Below, piece after piece: positions 7,544 to 16,158 of a stretch of DNA of 49,133 bases (the stretch's first letter is position 1; each line of letters opens with the position of its first letter). The stretch covers positions 1 through 49,133 of the forward strand of contig CAMQWJ010000013.1 in the NCBI GenBank assembly GCA_947038515.1, given 5' to 3'. The notes under the pieces were generated by a model. That model was not told where the DNA came from and made no database searches. It saw nothing but the letters and a program-made list of their open reading frames with translations. The DNA is from an uncultured Fusobacteriaceae bacterium. Lineage in GTDB: Bacteria; Fusobacteriota; Fusobacteriia; Fusobacteriales; Fusobacteriaceae. The position numbers and the translations under genes were made by a program.

Positions 7544-8515
7544 ATGAAAATTATGAATGAAGTTCTAAAGAAAGAATTAAAAAAAGGTGAAAATAGTTGT
7601 GAAGATTTATTGAAAACTATTTTTTTAGGAAAAGAATTCAAAAATCCAATAATAACCTCTTCAGGATGTTTTGGTTTTGGATTGGAGTATAAAGATTATT
7701 TTTCTCCAAATGAATTAGGTGGAATATCAATGAAAGGTCTAACTCTTGAGGAAAAAGATGGTAATTATGGAACAAGAATATCAGAAACCCCATCAGGTCT
7801 CTTAAATTGTGTTGGTCTTGAAAATCCAGGGATAAAATATTTTAGAGATGTAATTTTGAAAGAGTTAAAAAAAGAGAAATTAAATACTGTAATTATCGCT
7901 AATATTAATGGAAAAAATATGGAGGAATATATTGAGATAGCAAAAATTGCTAATACCATTTCAGAGATAGATATGGTAGAATTAAATATATCTTGTCCCA
8001 ATGTTAAAGATGGAGGAATGGCGTTTGGTTCCAATCCAGAAGTAGCAGGGGCAGTGACAAGAGAAGTAAGAAAAGTTCTTTCAAAACCACTTATAGTAAA
8101 ACTTTCTCCCAATGTAACAAATATTGTTGAAATAGCAAAAATTGTTGAAGAAAATGGAGCAGATGCAGTATCTCTAATAAATACTCTTCTTGGAATGGCA
8201 ATAGATATAGATAAGAAGAAACCTATTTTAGGAAATATAATGGGAGGACTTTCTGGTCCTGCTGTGAAGCCTGTAGCTCTTAGAATGGTTTATCAAGTAT
8301 CAAAGGCAATAAAAATACCTGTGATTGGTATGGGTGGAATTAACTCCCCAGAAGATGCACTGGAGTTTTTAATGGCGGGAGCATCGATTGTATCTGTAGG
8401 AAGTGGTATTTTTCCAAATCCAATGCTACCAATAGAAATAAAAAAAGGATTAGAAGATTATTGTATTAAAAATAAATTAAAAAATATATCAGAAATAGTT
8501 GGAGTAGCTCACTAA
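7544..8515 (+). CDS. pyrD: Dihydroorotate dehydrogenase, class 1B catalytic subunit
   Basis: Oxidises dihydroorotate to orotate using FMN and passes electrons to PyrK. The 323-residue chain is a TIM barrel with ITSSGCFGFG near residue 38, the class 1B active-site segment NISCPNVK whose cysteine acts as catalytic base, and the C-terminal FMN phosphate sites (GMGGINSPEDA and SVGSGIF). The N-terminus carries about 20 extra residues before the usual start, so the ATG at 7553 is possible too. The long gap between the ribosome binding site and this start is described under 7501-7543. Confidence 0.95.
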   Translation: MKIMNEVLKKELKKGENSCEDLLKTIFLGKEFKNPIITSSGCFGFGLEYKDYFSPNELGGISMKGLTLEEKDGNYGTRISETPSGLLNCVGLENPGIKYFRDVILKELKKEKLNTVIIANINGKNMEEYIEIAKIANTISEIDMVELNISCPNVKDGGMAFGSNPEVAGAVTREVRKVLSKPLIVKLSPNVTNIVEIAKIVEENGADAVSLINTLLGMAIDIDKKKPILGNIMGGLSGPAVKPVALRMVYQVSKAIKIPVIGMGGINSPEDALEFLMAGASIVSVGSGIFPNPMLPIEIKKGLEDYCIKNKLKNISEIVGVAH

Positions 8516-8531
8516 TAAGGAGGAGAAAAAG

Positions 8532-9275
8532 ATGAATAAAATAAAAAACAATACTATAGAGACAAGAGATAGAATTATTGTAGCTCTTGATTATTCAAAT
8601 ATGGAAGATGCTAAAAAAATGATAAATAATTTAGGTGAAAATGCCTCTGTTTATAAGGTGGGATTAGAATTATTTCTAAATTCTGAAGGAAAAATGGTAG
8701 ATTATTTAGTAGAACAAAAGAAGAAAGTATTTTTAGACCTTAAATTTCATGATATCCCAAATACAGCAGCAATGGCATCAATTTTTGCTTCTAAAGAAAA
8801 ATGTTTTATGTTTAATGTTCATGCTAGTGGTGGAAAAAAAATGATGCAAACTGTAGCAGAAAAAGTTAAAGAAATTAATAAAGAAGTTTTGATAATAGCT
8901 GTAACAGTATTAACAAGTTTAAGTGAAGAAGAGGTAAAAGAAACATTTAACTCTAATTTTACTCTTACAGAGTTAGCAGAGAATTGGGCAAAACTTACAA
9001 AGGAAGCAGGACTTGATGGTATCGTTTCATCACCATGGGAGGCAAAATCTATAAAAGAAATTTGTGGAAAAGATTTTAAAACAATTTGTCCAGGAGTTAG
9101 ACCAGAGTGGTCTGTAGCAAATGACCAAAAAAGAATAATGACACCTAAAAAAGCAATATTAAATGGCTGTGACTATCTTGTTATTGGAAGACCGATTACA
9201 GGTCATGCTGAACCTAAAGTAGCTTTTAATCTCATTCTTGAGGAGATAGAAGAAGCTTTATTAGAACTTAATTAG
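8532..9275 (+). CDS. pyrF: Orotidine 5'-phosphate decarboxylase
   Basis: Converts OMP to UMP, the last step of the pathway. The 247-residue protein shows IVALDYSN near residue 16, the catalytic lysine/aspartate array in FLDLKFHDIPNT near 67-78, and the phosphate-binding end VIGRPIT near 220. Length is typical of the short bacterial form. It starts 16 bases after pyrD with AAGGAGGAG before the ATG and belongs to the same operon. Confidence 0.95.
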   Translation: MNKIKNNTIETRDRIIVALDYSNMEDAKKMINNLGENASVYKVGLELFLNSEGKMVDYLVEQKKKVFLDLKFHDIPNTAAMASIFASKEKCFMFNVHASGGKKMMQTVAEKVKEINKEVLIIAVTVLTSLSEEEVKETFNSNFTLTELAENWAKLTKEAGLDGIVSSPWEAKSIKEICGKDFKTICPGVRPEWSVANDQKRIMTPKKAILNGCDYLVIGRPITGHAEPKVAFNLILEEIEEALLELN

Positions 9276-9313
9276 AAACAATTAATTTAAATATAATATT
9301 AGGAGGAATTAGA

Positions 9314-9946
9314 ATGAATTGTAAAGAAAAAGTGGCACAGGCATTATTAACAACTGAGGCAGTTAGATTAAATGTAGGAACACCTTTCACCTTTGTTTCA
9401 GGAATTAAAAGTCCTATATATTGTGATAATAGAAAAGTAATTGGGTTTGTTCATGAGAGAGAAATTATTATAAATGAATTTATAAAGAAAATAGAAAAAA
9501 TGGAAGACTCAGGAAGAGGATTTGATGTAATAGCAGGAACTTCAACAGCAGGGATTCCTTGGGCAGCATATATTAGTGATAAGTTAAAAAAACCTATGGC
9601 CTACATTAGAGGTGAAAAGAAAGCTCATGGTACTGGAAAACAAATAGAGGGTGCAGATTTTAATGGAAAAAATATTTTGATTATAGAAGATTTAATATCA
9701 ACAGGGGGAAGTTCAATAAAAGCTGTTGATGTAGCAAAAGAAAATGGAGCTAAAGATATTTTTGTTTTAGCTATTTTCTCATATGAGTTTGAAAAAGCAT
9801 ATACAAGTTTTAAAAATGCAGAAACAGAATGGACTTCACTTTCAAACTTTCCATCATTACTTGAAGTTGCTAAGGAGAATAGCTATATAACAGAGGAAGA
9901 ATTAAATATTGCTAAAAAGTGGAATTTAGACCCTAGTAAATATTAA
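9314..9946 (+). CDS. pyrE: Orotate phosphoribosyltransferase
   Basis: Joins orotate and PRPP to give OMP, the substrate of PyrF. The 210-residue protein has the substrate-site SPIYCDNR near residue 34, GTSTAGIPWAA near 76, the mobile loop YIRGEKKAHGTG near 97-108, and the PRPP motif ILIIEDLISTGGS near 121-133. It is preceded by AGGAGG, lies 38 bases after pyrF and is followed by pyrC. Confidence 0.95.
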   Translation: MNCKEKVAQALLTTEAVRLNVGTPFTFVSGIKSPIYCDNRKVIGFVHEREIIINEFIKKIEKMEDSGRGFDVIAGTSTAGIPWAAYISDKLKKPMAYIRGEKKAHGTGKQIEGADFNGKNILIIEDLISTGGSSIKAVDVAKENGAKDIFVLAIFSYEFEKAYTSFKNAETEWTSLSNFPSLLEVAKENSYITEEELNIAKKWNLDPSKY

Positions 9947-9978
9947 GATTAGATTATAACTTCTAACAGGAGGGAAAT

Positions 9979-11247
9979 ATGCTTTTAATAAAAAATGCTA
10001 CAATTGTTCTGGGAGAATATGTGAATACTATTGAAAAAGAAAAACAAGATTATTTATTCATGACAGATATTTTAGTAAAAGATGAAAAAATTATAAAGAT
10101 TCAAAAAAATATCTTTATAAGTAAAAGCGTTAGAAGGAATTTAATAACAATAGATGCAGAATATAAATATGTAATCCCTGGTATAGTAGATCCACATTGT
10201 CATATGAGAGACCCAGGTTTTACAAATAAAGAAGATTTTATTACAGGAAGTAAAAGTTGTATACGAGGTGGTATTACAACATTTTTAGATATGCCAAATA
10301 CTTCACCTTTAACAATAACTAAAGAAAATTTAGAATTAAAAAGAAAAAACTCTTTAAATAGGAGTTATTCTGATTACGGTTTTCATTTTGGTGGAAGTAA
10401 AGAGGATAATTCATCAGAAATATCACAAGTTTCTCATGAAGTTGCATCGACAAAAATATTTTTGAATGCTTCTACTGGTGATATGCTTATAGAGGATAAT
10501 AAAGTTTTAGAGAATATATTTTTTGAATCAAGTATAGTTTCTTTTCATGCAGAAGATGAAAAGGTTAAAACAGCGATAGACTTAAGTGAAAAATTTAATG
10601 CTCCAATTTATTTATGTCATATTTCGACTGAAAAAGAATTAGAGTTTATAAAAAAAGCTAAAATGAAAGGTCTTTCTATTTTTTCAGAAGTTACACCACA
10701 TCATTTATTTTTAAATGCAAAATCAAGAGAGATATCAGACCTTAATAATAAATTATTGAGAATGAAACCAGAATTGAAAACTAGTGAAGATAATGAGAGT
10801 TTATGGCAAGGGTTAGACAGTGGATTAATAGATGTTGTTGGAACAGATCATGCTCCTCACACTCTTGAAGAAAAATTAGAAAGTACGGTATTTGGAATAC
10901 CAGGTGTAGAACATTCTTTGGAAATGATGCTTAATGGTGTTAATGATAAGAAGATAACAATGTATACTCTTATAAGGGCAATGTCTATAAATCCAGCTAA
11001 AATTTTTAAAATTAAAAATAAAGGTAAAATAGAATATGGATATGATGGTGATTTTATTATTCTGGATATGGATGAACAGACAACTATTACCAATGATGAG
11101 GTTATTTCCAAGTGCGGTTGGACACCATATAATGGAATGAAGCGTGGTGGGAAAATATTAACAACTATATTACGTGGAAATATTGTTTATGATAAGGGGA
11201 TTTTTTTTGATTTATTAGGTAAAGAGGTTGAATATAAAAAAAATTGA
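9979..11247 (+). CDS. pyrC: Dihydroorotase
   Basis: Cyclises carbamoyl aspartate to dihydroorotate. The 422-residue amidohydrolase shows the metal-binding PHCHMRDPG motif near residue 73, later histidines in SFHAEDE, LCHIST and TPHHLF, and the catalytic aspartate in GTDHAPH near 290. Size fits the longer class I dihydroorotases of Firmicutes. It ends the pyr operon; carAB, pyrR and a uracil permease are not in the window. Its stop codon lies inside the -35 box of the tRNA-Gln promoter. Confidence 0.93.
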   Translation: MLLIKNATIVLGEYVNTIEKEKQDYLFMTDILVKDEKIIKIQKNIFISKSVRRNLITIDAEYKYVIPGIVDPHCHMRDPGFTNKEDFITGSKSCIRGGITTFLDMPNTSPLTITKENLELKRKNSLNRSYSDYGFHFGGSKEDNSSEISQVSHEVASTKIFLNASTGDMLIEDNKVLENIFFESSIVSFHAEDEKVKTAIDLSEKFNAPIYLCHISTEKELEFIKKAKMKGLSIFSEVTPHHLFLNAKSREISDLNNKLLRMKPELKTSEDNESLWQGLDSGLIDVVGTDHAPHTLEEKLESTVFGIPGVEHSLEMMLNGVNDKKITMYTLIRAMSINPAKIFKIKNKGKIEYGYDGDFIILDMDEQTTITNDEVISKCGWTPYNGMKRGGKILTTILRGNIVYDKGIFFDLLGKEVEYKKN

Positions 11248-11272
11248 CATAAATTAAAAGTTATGATAGAAT
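11244..11272 (+). promoter_or_regulatory. Promoter of tRNA-Gln
   Basis: TTGACA (11244-11249) and TAGAAT (11267-11272) are 17 bases apart with a TG extension before the -10. The TGA stop of pyrC (11245-11247) is embedded in the -35 hexamer. Confidence 0.75.
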
Positions 11273-11283
11273 ATTTGAGTTGT

Positions 11284-11358
11284 TGGGCTGTCGCCAAGCG
11301 GTAAGGCATCAGACTTTGACTCTGACATGCGTTGGTTCGAATCCAGCCAGCCCAACCA
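11284..11358 (+). tRNA. tRNA-Gln (TTG)
   Basis: Acceptor arms TGGGCTG and CAGCCCA pair fully. The anticodon loop CTTTGAC gives TTG, the T arm GGTTCGAATCC is normal and CCA is encoded. Confidence 0.95.
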
Positions 11359-11376
11359 TTTATATTTATATTTTAG

Positions 11377-11405
11377 AGAGAGTTTGAAAAAACTTTCTTT
11401 TTTTT
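11377..11405 (+). terminator. Terminator after tRNA-Gln
   Basis: GAGAGTTT (11378-11385) and AAACTTTC (11390-11397) enclose a GAAA tetraloop, and eight Ts follow. Confidence 0.8.
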
Positions 11406-11409
11406 ATAC

Positions 11410-11448
11410 AAAATAAAAAAATCCTCCTCTGTTTTTAAACAGAGGAGG
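11410..11448 (-). terminator. Terminator of the pcp operon
   Basis: Twelve-base arms 11423-11434 and 11437-11448 are perfect inverted repeats. On the minus strand, after the pcp stop, the hairpin is followed by a T-rich run complementary to 11410-11421. Confidence 0.85.
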
Positions 11449-11460
11449 TAATTATTTAAA

Positions 11461-12102
11461 TTAAAATTCTGAACCACCATTTTTGATTATATCAATTTTA
11501 TTTTCTTCGATAGCCTTGATAGCAGCTACAATAGAATTAGTAATTCTTTCTGTATCCATATAAGGTGTATTTTTTTTCCCTATAACTTGTTCAGGTATAT
11601 ATGGTACGTGAATAAATCCACCTTTTTCAGCAATTTTATACTTGCAAATATTATATAGTACTCCATACAATACATGATTGCAAACAAAAGTTCCAGCAGT
11701 ATTAGATATTATACTAGGTGTACCTATTTTTTTCATTTCTTCAACCATGGCTTTTATGGGAAGATTAGAAAAATATGAATTTTCACCATCAGAATAGATT
11801 GAAGTATCAATAGGTTGATTCCCTTCATTATCTGCAATTCTAGCATCATCAATATTGATACCTACTCTTTCAACTGAAACTTCAAATCTTCCACCAGCTT
11901 GACCTATGCAGAGAATTACATCAGGTGAGATTACTTTAGAAGTTTCTACTATTAAATCTATTGATTTTTTAAAAACAGTTGGAATTTGTAAAATATGAAC
12001 TTCTATTTTTCCAATTTTTTTAGGGAGTTTTTTTACAGCTTCCCATGCTGGATTTATACTTTCACCACCAAAGGGATCAAAACCTGTAACTAATATTTTC
12101 AT
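11461..12102 (-). CDS. pcp: Pyrrolidone-carboxylate peptidase (pyroglutamyl peptidase I)
   Basis: Removes N-terminal pyroglutamate from peptides in the cytoplasm. It begins [13 protein letters not shown], and shows the catalytic glutamate region [12 protein letters not shown], the cysteine in TFVCNHVLY and the histidine in FIHVPY. I place the start at 12102 and not at the upstream ATG at 12117, because that ATG is part of the GGAGG ribosome binding site. It is the last gene after DUF969 and DUF979 membrane proteins, a grouping seen in several Firmicutes, which suggests uptake or export of pyroglutamate or pyroglutamyl peptides. Confidence 0.93.
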   Translation of the reverse strand: MKILVTGFDPFGGESINPAWEAVKKLPKKIGKIEVHILQIPTVFKKSIDLIVETSKVISPDVILCIGQAGGRFEVSVERVGINIDDARIADNEGNQPIDTSIYSDGENSYFSNLPIKAMVEEMKKIGTPSIISNTAGTFVCNHVLYGVLYNICKYKIAEKGGFIHVPYIPEQVIGKKNTPYMDTERITNSIVAAIKAIEENKIDIIKNGGSEF

Positions 12103-12129
12103 TTTAATAACCTCCATTTTATTTTATAA

Positions 12130-13041
12130 TTAAAATGCTAAAAAGTACATTAAAATCATTTGAATAAGAATCAAAGAAAGTGCAATTGGAAATTGGGTAA
12201 GTATAATACCGTTTCGATTTTTCATTTCTAAAATAGTAGTAGGAACTATATTAAAATTTGCAGCCATTGGAGTAAGTAAAGTTCCACAATAGCCAGTGGT
12301 TAGTCCTAAAGCACCAACATAAGCAGGATTTGCTCCTATATTTACTAAGAAAGGAACTCCTATTCCTACAGTAATAACGGCAAAAGCAGCAAAAGCATTC
12401 CCCATAATCATGGTGAAAACAACCATTGCAGTACAATAAATAATTATACCACCAATTTTACTCCCTTCTGGAACAATTCCAATCATTGCAGTGGAAATAA
12501 CTGTTCCGATACCGGCTTTTGTGAATAATGCTCCAAGTGCACCTAATAATTGCGGAAGAATAACAGCTGCTCCCATTTGTTGTAATAATCTTGAGCTATC
12601 ATATCCAACATATTTGACCTCTTCTTTTGTATAGAAAAAAGTTAAAAATAAAGCGGTTACACTTCCTATACCAAGTCCTACAAGTCCACCAAGTTTAGTA
12701 AATTGTGCAACTGAAAATGCTACTAAACCAATACTTAAAGCAGGTATAAAAATTTTATTTCCAATTTTTTTACTTTGTTCCTTTCTATACTCATCACTGG
12801 AATTGATTTGAGAACCAAAAGAAACATTTTTAGTAACTGTTAAGATACCTAGAAATAATAAAGACATTCCAACATAGGTAGGGTTAATGTAAGGACCAAA
12901 AATGAACAATAGACCAAAAATTACCCAAAAAAGTCCTGTACCTATCCGTTTTGAATGTTTTTTATCTAAAAAAGCATATATTCCAGTAGTAAAACTTACT
13001 AAACCAGACAAGACATACATTATATTTAATAATATATCCAT
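12130..13041 (-). CDS. DUF979 family membrane protein, putative permease half
   Basis: The 303-residue protein is almost wholly hydrophobic with about nine to ten membrane segments and matches the DUF979 pattern (early segments around YAFLDKKHSKRIGTG and a glycine-rich late region, GLTTGYCGTLLTPMAANFN). It pairs with DUF969 just upstream, three bases apart, and precedes pcp by about 27 bases. The pair probably forms one transporter; the substrate is unproven, with pyroglutamate the contextual guess. Confidence 0.85.
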   Translation of the reverse strand: MDILLNIMYVLSGLVSFTTGIYAFLDKKHSKRIGTGLFWVIFGLLFIFGPYINPTYVGMSLLFLGILTVTKNVSFGSQINSSDEYRKEQSKKIGNKIFIPALSIGLVAFSVAQFTKLGGLVGLGIGSVTALFLTFFYTKEEVKYVGYDSSRLLQQMGAAVILPQLLGALGALFTKAGIGTVISTAMIGIVPEGSKIGGIIIYCTAMVVFTMIMGNAFAAFAVITVGIGVPFLVNIGANPAYVGALGLTTGYCGTLLTPMAANFNIVPTTILEMKNRNGIILTQFPIALSLILIQMILMYFLAF

Positions 13042-13044
13042 ATC

Positions 13045-13719
13045 TTAAATGCCTCCTTTTTCTTTAAAATTTCTTTTTATTTTTTTATCAAGAAAATAAT
13101 TTTGAATACAAGAAAGAATAATAGCAATGATAGCAACTGGGATAGAAGCTTTTGAAACAGAATAAGGTAATACTTTTATTCCCACTTCTCCAAAGGTTCC
13201 CACGATTAGAAGGACTCCAGAGGAAGCGACAAATACATTTTGTCCAAAAAAATTACCATAGTTTTCAACTGAATTTGAAACTGCTTTTATTTTTTCATCA
13301 ATTTCAGGAGATATTTTTTCTGTTTTTTCTCCTGCACCTTTAACCATAGGATAAATTAAGGGTCGTATAAATTGTACATGTCCTCCTAATCTTATGGAAA
13401 GGGCAGACATTAGAGTTCTAATAATAACATAAATACTTAAAACTCTTCCAGGTGTTGCTTCTTTCAATTGTACGATACATTGAGAAGCTCTTTCACGTAG
13501 ACCATTTCTTTCTAAAATACCAATTACAGCAAGTGTTAGAAGGAAAAGAGACATATATCTCGTTTGAATAAAAGCAGTTCCCAAAGTAGATAAAATTTCG
13601 GTAAAATCCATACCGGCAGCAGCACCTGTGGCTAATCCTGCTATTAAAACAATAGCAATGGTATCTAGTTTAAGAGAAAAACCTACAATAATAATTAAAA
13701 TACCAACAAGTTTAATCAT
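13045..13719 (-). CDS. DUF969 family membrane protein, putative permease half
   Basis: The 224-residue product has about five to six membrane segments and the DUF969 features RYMSLFLLTLAVIGILE and RLGGHVQFIRPLI. It is the first gene of the pcp operon, with an AGAGGAG site before its ATG, and its 3' end carries the ribosome binding site for DUF979. It probably acts together with DUF979 as a small-solute transporter. Confidence 0.85.
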   Translation of the reverse strand: MIKLVGILIIIVGFSLKLDTIAIVLIAGLATGAAAGMDFTEILSTLGTAFIQTRYMSLFLLTLAVIGILERNGLRERASQCIVQLKEATPGRVLSIYVIIRTLMSALSIRLGGHVQFIRPLIYPMVKGAGEKTEKISPEIDEKIKAVSNSVENYGNFFGQNVFVASSGVLLIVGTFGEVGIKVLPYSVSKASIPVAIIAIILSCIQNYFLDKKIKRNFKEKGGI

Positions 13720-13746
13720 AATACTCCTCTTATAACTTTATATTTT

Positions 13747-14922
13747 TTAATCTTGAGTTTTATGCCTATTTTTAAATAGACCATTAAGAATTAATGCTAG
13801 AGCACCATCACCAACAACATTACATGCTGTTCCAAAACTATCTTGAAGAGCAAAAACTGTTAGCATTAAAGCGACTCCTGTATCACTAAACCCTAATACA
13901 GAAACTATAATTCCTAAAGAAGCCATAACTGTTCCTCCAGGAACTCCAGGAGCACCAATTGCAAAGATTCCTAAAAGAATTATAAATAAAACCATTGTTC
14001 CCATTGCAGGTAATGTACCGTAAAGAACTTGTGAAACAGTCATAACAAAAAATATTTCTGTTAATACTGAACCACATAAATGAACAGTTGCACCTAAAGG
14101 TATTGCAAAATTTACTATATCTTCATCTAATGTTTCAGATTTTCTAGCGCATTCTAAAGCTACAGGAAGAGTAGCAGCTGAGGACATTGTTCCTACTGCT
14201 GTTAAATATGCAGGTCCGTAAGATTTTAAAAGTTTAAATGGATTCTTTTTAGAGATTGCCCCTCCTATTGAATAAAGGACAGTTAACCATATAAAATGAC
14301 CTACTAAAACAATTATAATAACTTTTAAAAATACAGGTAACTGCTTTGTTATACTACCTTCGTATGCTAATGTAGCAAATGTAGTAGCTATAAATACAGG
14401 AAGGATAGGTATTATTATTTTTTGAACAATAGCTAATACAACATTATTTAATTCATCTAATGCTGCTTCCAATTTTTTTGAGTTAGTCCATATAATTGCA
14501 AGACCTAAGAAAAGTGCTAAAACAAGAGCAGACATTACAGAAAATACAGGTGGAATATCTAACTTAAATAGCATTGGTGGAAGTGATTTTAGACCTTCTA
14601 CTGCAGTACTAATATTTAGCATAGGGATAATCGCATATCCAGCAAACATAGAAAATAATGCTGCTCCAACGGAAGAAAGATAAGCTAAAATTAACATTGA
14701 TCCTAACATTTTACTTGCATTGGCTTTCATTTTTGTAATTGCAGGTGCTATAAATCCTAAAATAATTAGAGGAACTGTAAATGAAATTACTTGACCTAAA
14801 ACATGTTTTAGTGTTTGGATTATATTAATAGTAGAACTATTAGCATAAAGACCTCCTAGAAGACCTAGAACAACTCCAAGTACTAACTTAATAATTAGAG
14901 TATCTTTTTTTTCTTTTGACAT
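13747..14922 (-). CDS. Dicarboxylate/amino acid:cation symporter (DAACS family)
   Basis: The 391-residue membrane protein belongs to the GltP/SstT-like family. Seen in the sequence are the serine-rich re-entrant loop SSAATLPVA, the APGVPGG turn, and the late motif QDSFGTACNVVGDG used for substrate and cation binding. Members import glutamate, aspartate, serine or related acids with Na+ or H+. Its own strong promoter (14968-14996) lies in front and the pcp operon starts 28 bases downstream, so it could be co-transcribed with it. A related gene lies at 20125-21297 on the other strand. Confidence 0.9.
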   Translation of the reverse strand: MSKEKKDTLIIKLVLGVVLGLLGGLYANSSTINIIQTLKHVLGQVISFTVPLIILGFIAPAITKMKANASKMLGSMLILAYLSSVGAALFSMFAGYAIIPMLNISTAVEGLKSLPPMLFKLDIPPVFSVMSALVLALFLGLAIIWTNSKKLEAALDELNNVVLAIVQKIIIPILPVFIATTFATLAYEGSITKQLPVFLKVIIIVLVGHFIWLTVLYSIGGAISKKNPFKLLKSYGPAYLTAVGTMSSAATLPVALECARKSETLDEDIVNFAIPLGATVHLCGSVLTEIFFVMTVSQVLYGTLPAMGTMVLFIILLGIFAIGAPGVPGGTVMASLGIIVSVLGFSDTGVALMLTVFALQDSFGTACNVVGDGALALILNGLFKNRHKTQD

Positions 14923-14967
14923 TTTGGAATCTCCTTTTAAATTTTTTATTATAACAAACTATTCTAA

Positions 14968-14996
14968 AGTATACGATAATAGGAAGAAATTGTCAA
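14968..14996 (-). promoter_or_regulatory. Promoter of the symporter/pcp region
   Basis: On the minus strand TTGACA (14996-14991) and TATACT (14973-14968) are 17 bases apart, ending 46 bases before the ATG. Confidence 0.75.
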
Positions 14997-15044
14997 TAGG
15001 ACCCTCTAGTAATTGATTTTATTATTAAATTATAAAAGAAAATA

Positions 15045-15073
15045 TTGATAATGTTATAAATATAGAATATAAT
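15045..15073 (+). promoter_or_regulatory. Promoter of the pseudouridine synthase gene
   Basis: TTGATA (15045-15050) and TATAAT (15068-15073) are 17 bases apart, about 50 bases before the gene. Confidence 0.7.
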
Positions 15074-15121
15074 CTAAGTATAAGAAGAAAAATATGATTC
15101 TATGATTAATTGAGGTGGAGT

Positions 15122-16006
15122 GTGCAAAGATTTACGGTAGAAGAGGAATATAGTGGATATATAGTTGGAAATTATCTAGTAGAAATAAAAAAATATTCAA
15201 GAAGAGGACTTAGAAATGCTGAAATATATTTAAATGGAAAAAAAGTTCGTTTGGATAAAAAAATGAAGGTATTAAAGAAACTAAATCGACTTATTGTAGT
15301 AGAAAAAAAGAAAGAAACAGGAATAGAGCCTATGGAGATGGATTTAAAGATTGTTTATGAAGATAAAAATCTTTTATTTTTAAATAAGCCACCATATATA
15401 ATTGTTCATCCGACTCAAAAAAAAGTTGATATGACCCTTGCTAATGGAGTAGTTCATTATTTTCAAAGGATAGGTATGAAATGCGAAGTACCAAGATTTT
15501 ATAATCGCTTAGATATGAATACGTCTGGGATTATAGTTGTTGCAAAAAATGCATATTCACAATCTTTTCTTCAAGAAAAAGGAGAAGTAAAAAAATATTA
15601 TCAAGCAATAGTTTTGGGTATTATGCCTAAAAATGAATATTTGTTAGAAAAATCAATTGGGAAAGTTGGAGATGAATTAAGAAGAGTAGAATTAGATCTT
15701 GAAAAAGGCGGACAAAGTGCTAAAACAATAGTTAGAGTTCTTCAAAGATTTGAAGATAAAAATTTAACACTTGTAGAAGCAGAGTTATTTACTGGTAGAA
15801 CACATCAAATTAGAGTTCATTTATCTTTAGAAGGTTTTCCAATATTAGGGGATGAATTATATGGTGGTTTAAACAGTAAAGAGTATAAAGATGTTAAGAG
15901 ACAAATGCTACATTCTTATAAAATAAATTATAAAGATCCAGAAAAAGAAACTGTAAAAATGTTAGAAGTTGAATTACCTGAAGATATGGCTAAAATTTTA
16001 TTATAG
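15122..16006 (+). CDS. RluA-family pseudouridine synthase
   Basis: Isomerises uridines in rRNA or tRNA. An S4-like N-terminal part (residues 1-60) is followed by the catalytic domain with IVYEDKNLLFLNKPP, the active-site block RLDMNTSGIIVVAKN (Asp), and TGRTHQIRVHL near residue 220. About 294 residues, normal for RluA/RluD-type enzymes; which one cannot be told. The start is uncertain: GTG at 15122 follows GAGGTGGAG closely, while TTG at 15110 would add four residues but lies next to the ribosome binding site. Confidence 0.9.
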   Translation: MQRFTVEEEYSGYIVGNYLVEIKKYSRRGLRNAEIYLNGKKVRLDKKMKVLKKLNRLIVVEKKKETGIEPMEMDLKIVYEDKNLLFLNKPPYIIVHPTQKKVDMTLANGVVHYFQRIGMKCEVPRFYNRLDMNTSGIIVVAKNAYSQSFLQEKGEVKKYYQAIVLGIMPKNEYLLEKSIGKVGDELRRVELDLEKGGQSAKTIVRVLQRFEDKNLTLVEAELFTGRTHQIRVHLSLEGFPILGDELYGGLNSKEYKDVKRQMLHSYKINYKDPEKETVKMLEVELPEDMAKILL

Positions 16007-16056
16007 TTATGTTGAAAATTGTATCAGAAAAGATTAAAAAAAGGACTCTTAGTTTA

Positions 16057-16085
16057 TTGACAAAAACTAAGCTTTGAAGTAAAAT
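16057..16085 (+). promoter_or_regulatory. Promoter of gap
   Basis: TTGACA (16057-16062) and TAAAAT (16080-16085) are 17 bases apart, leaving a leader of about 65 bases before gap. Confidence 0.75.
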
Positions 16086-16158
16086 AAATTATAGTAGTAA
16101 ATGAAAACTAGTGAATCGATAATTAAGAAGACAAATAAAATTTTAGGAGGAATAAAGA

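Noticed and set aside
15094-15121. ATG at 15094 as the start of the pseudouridine synthase
   Set aside because: It is out of frame and reaches a stop after three codons.
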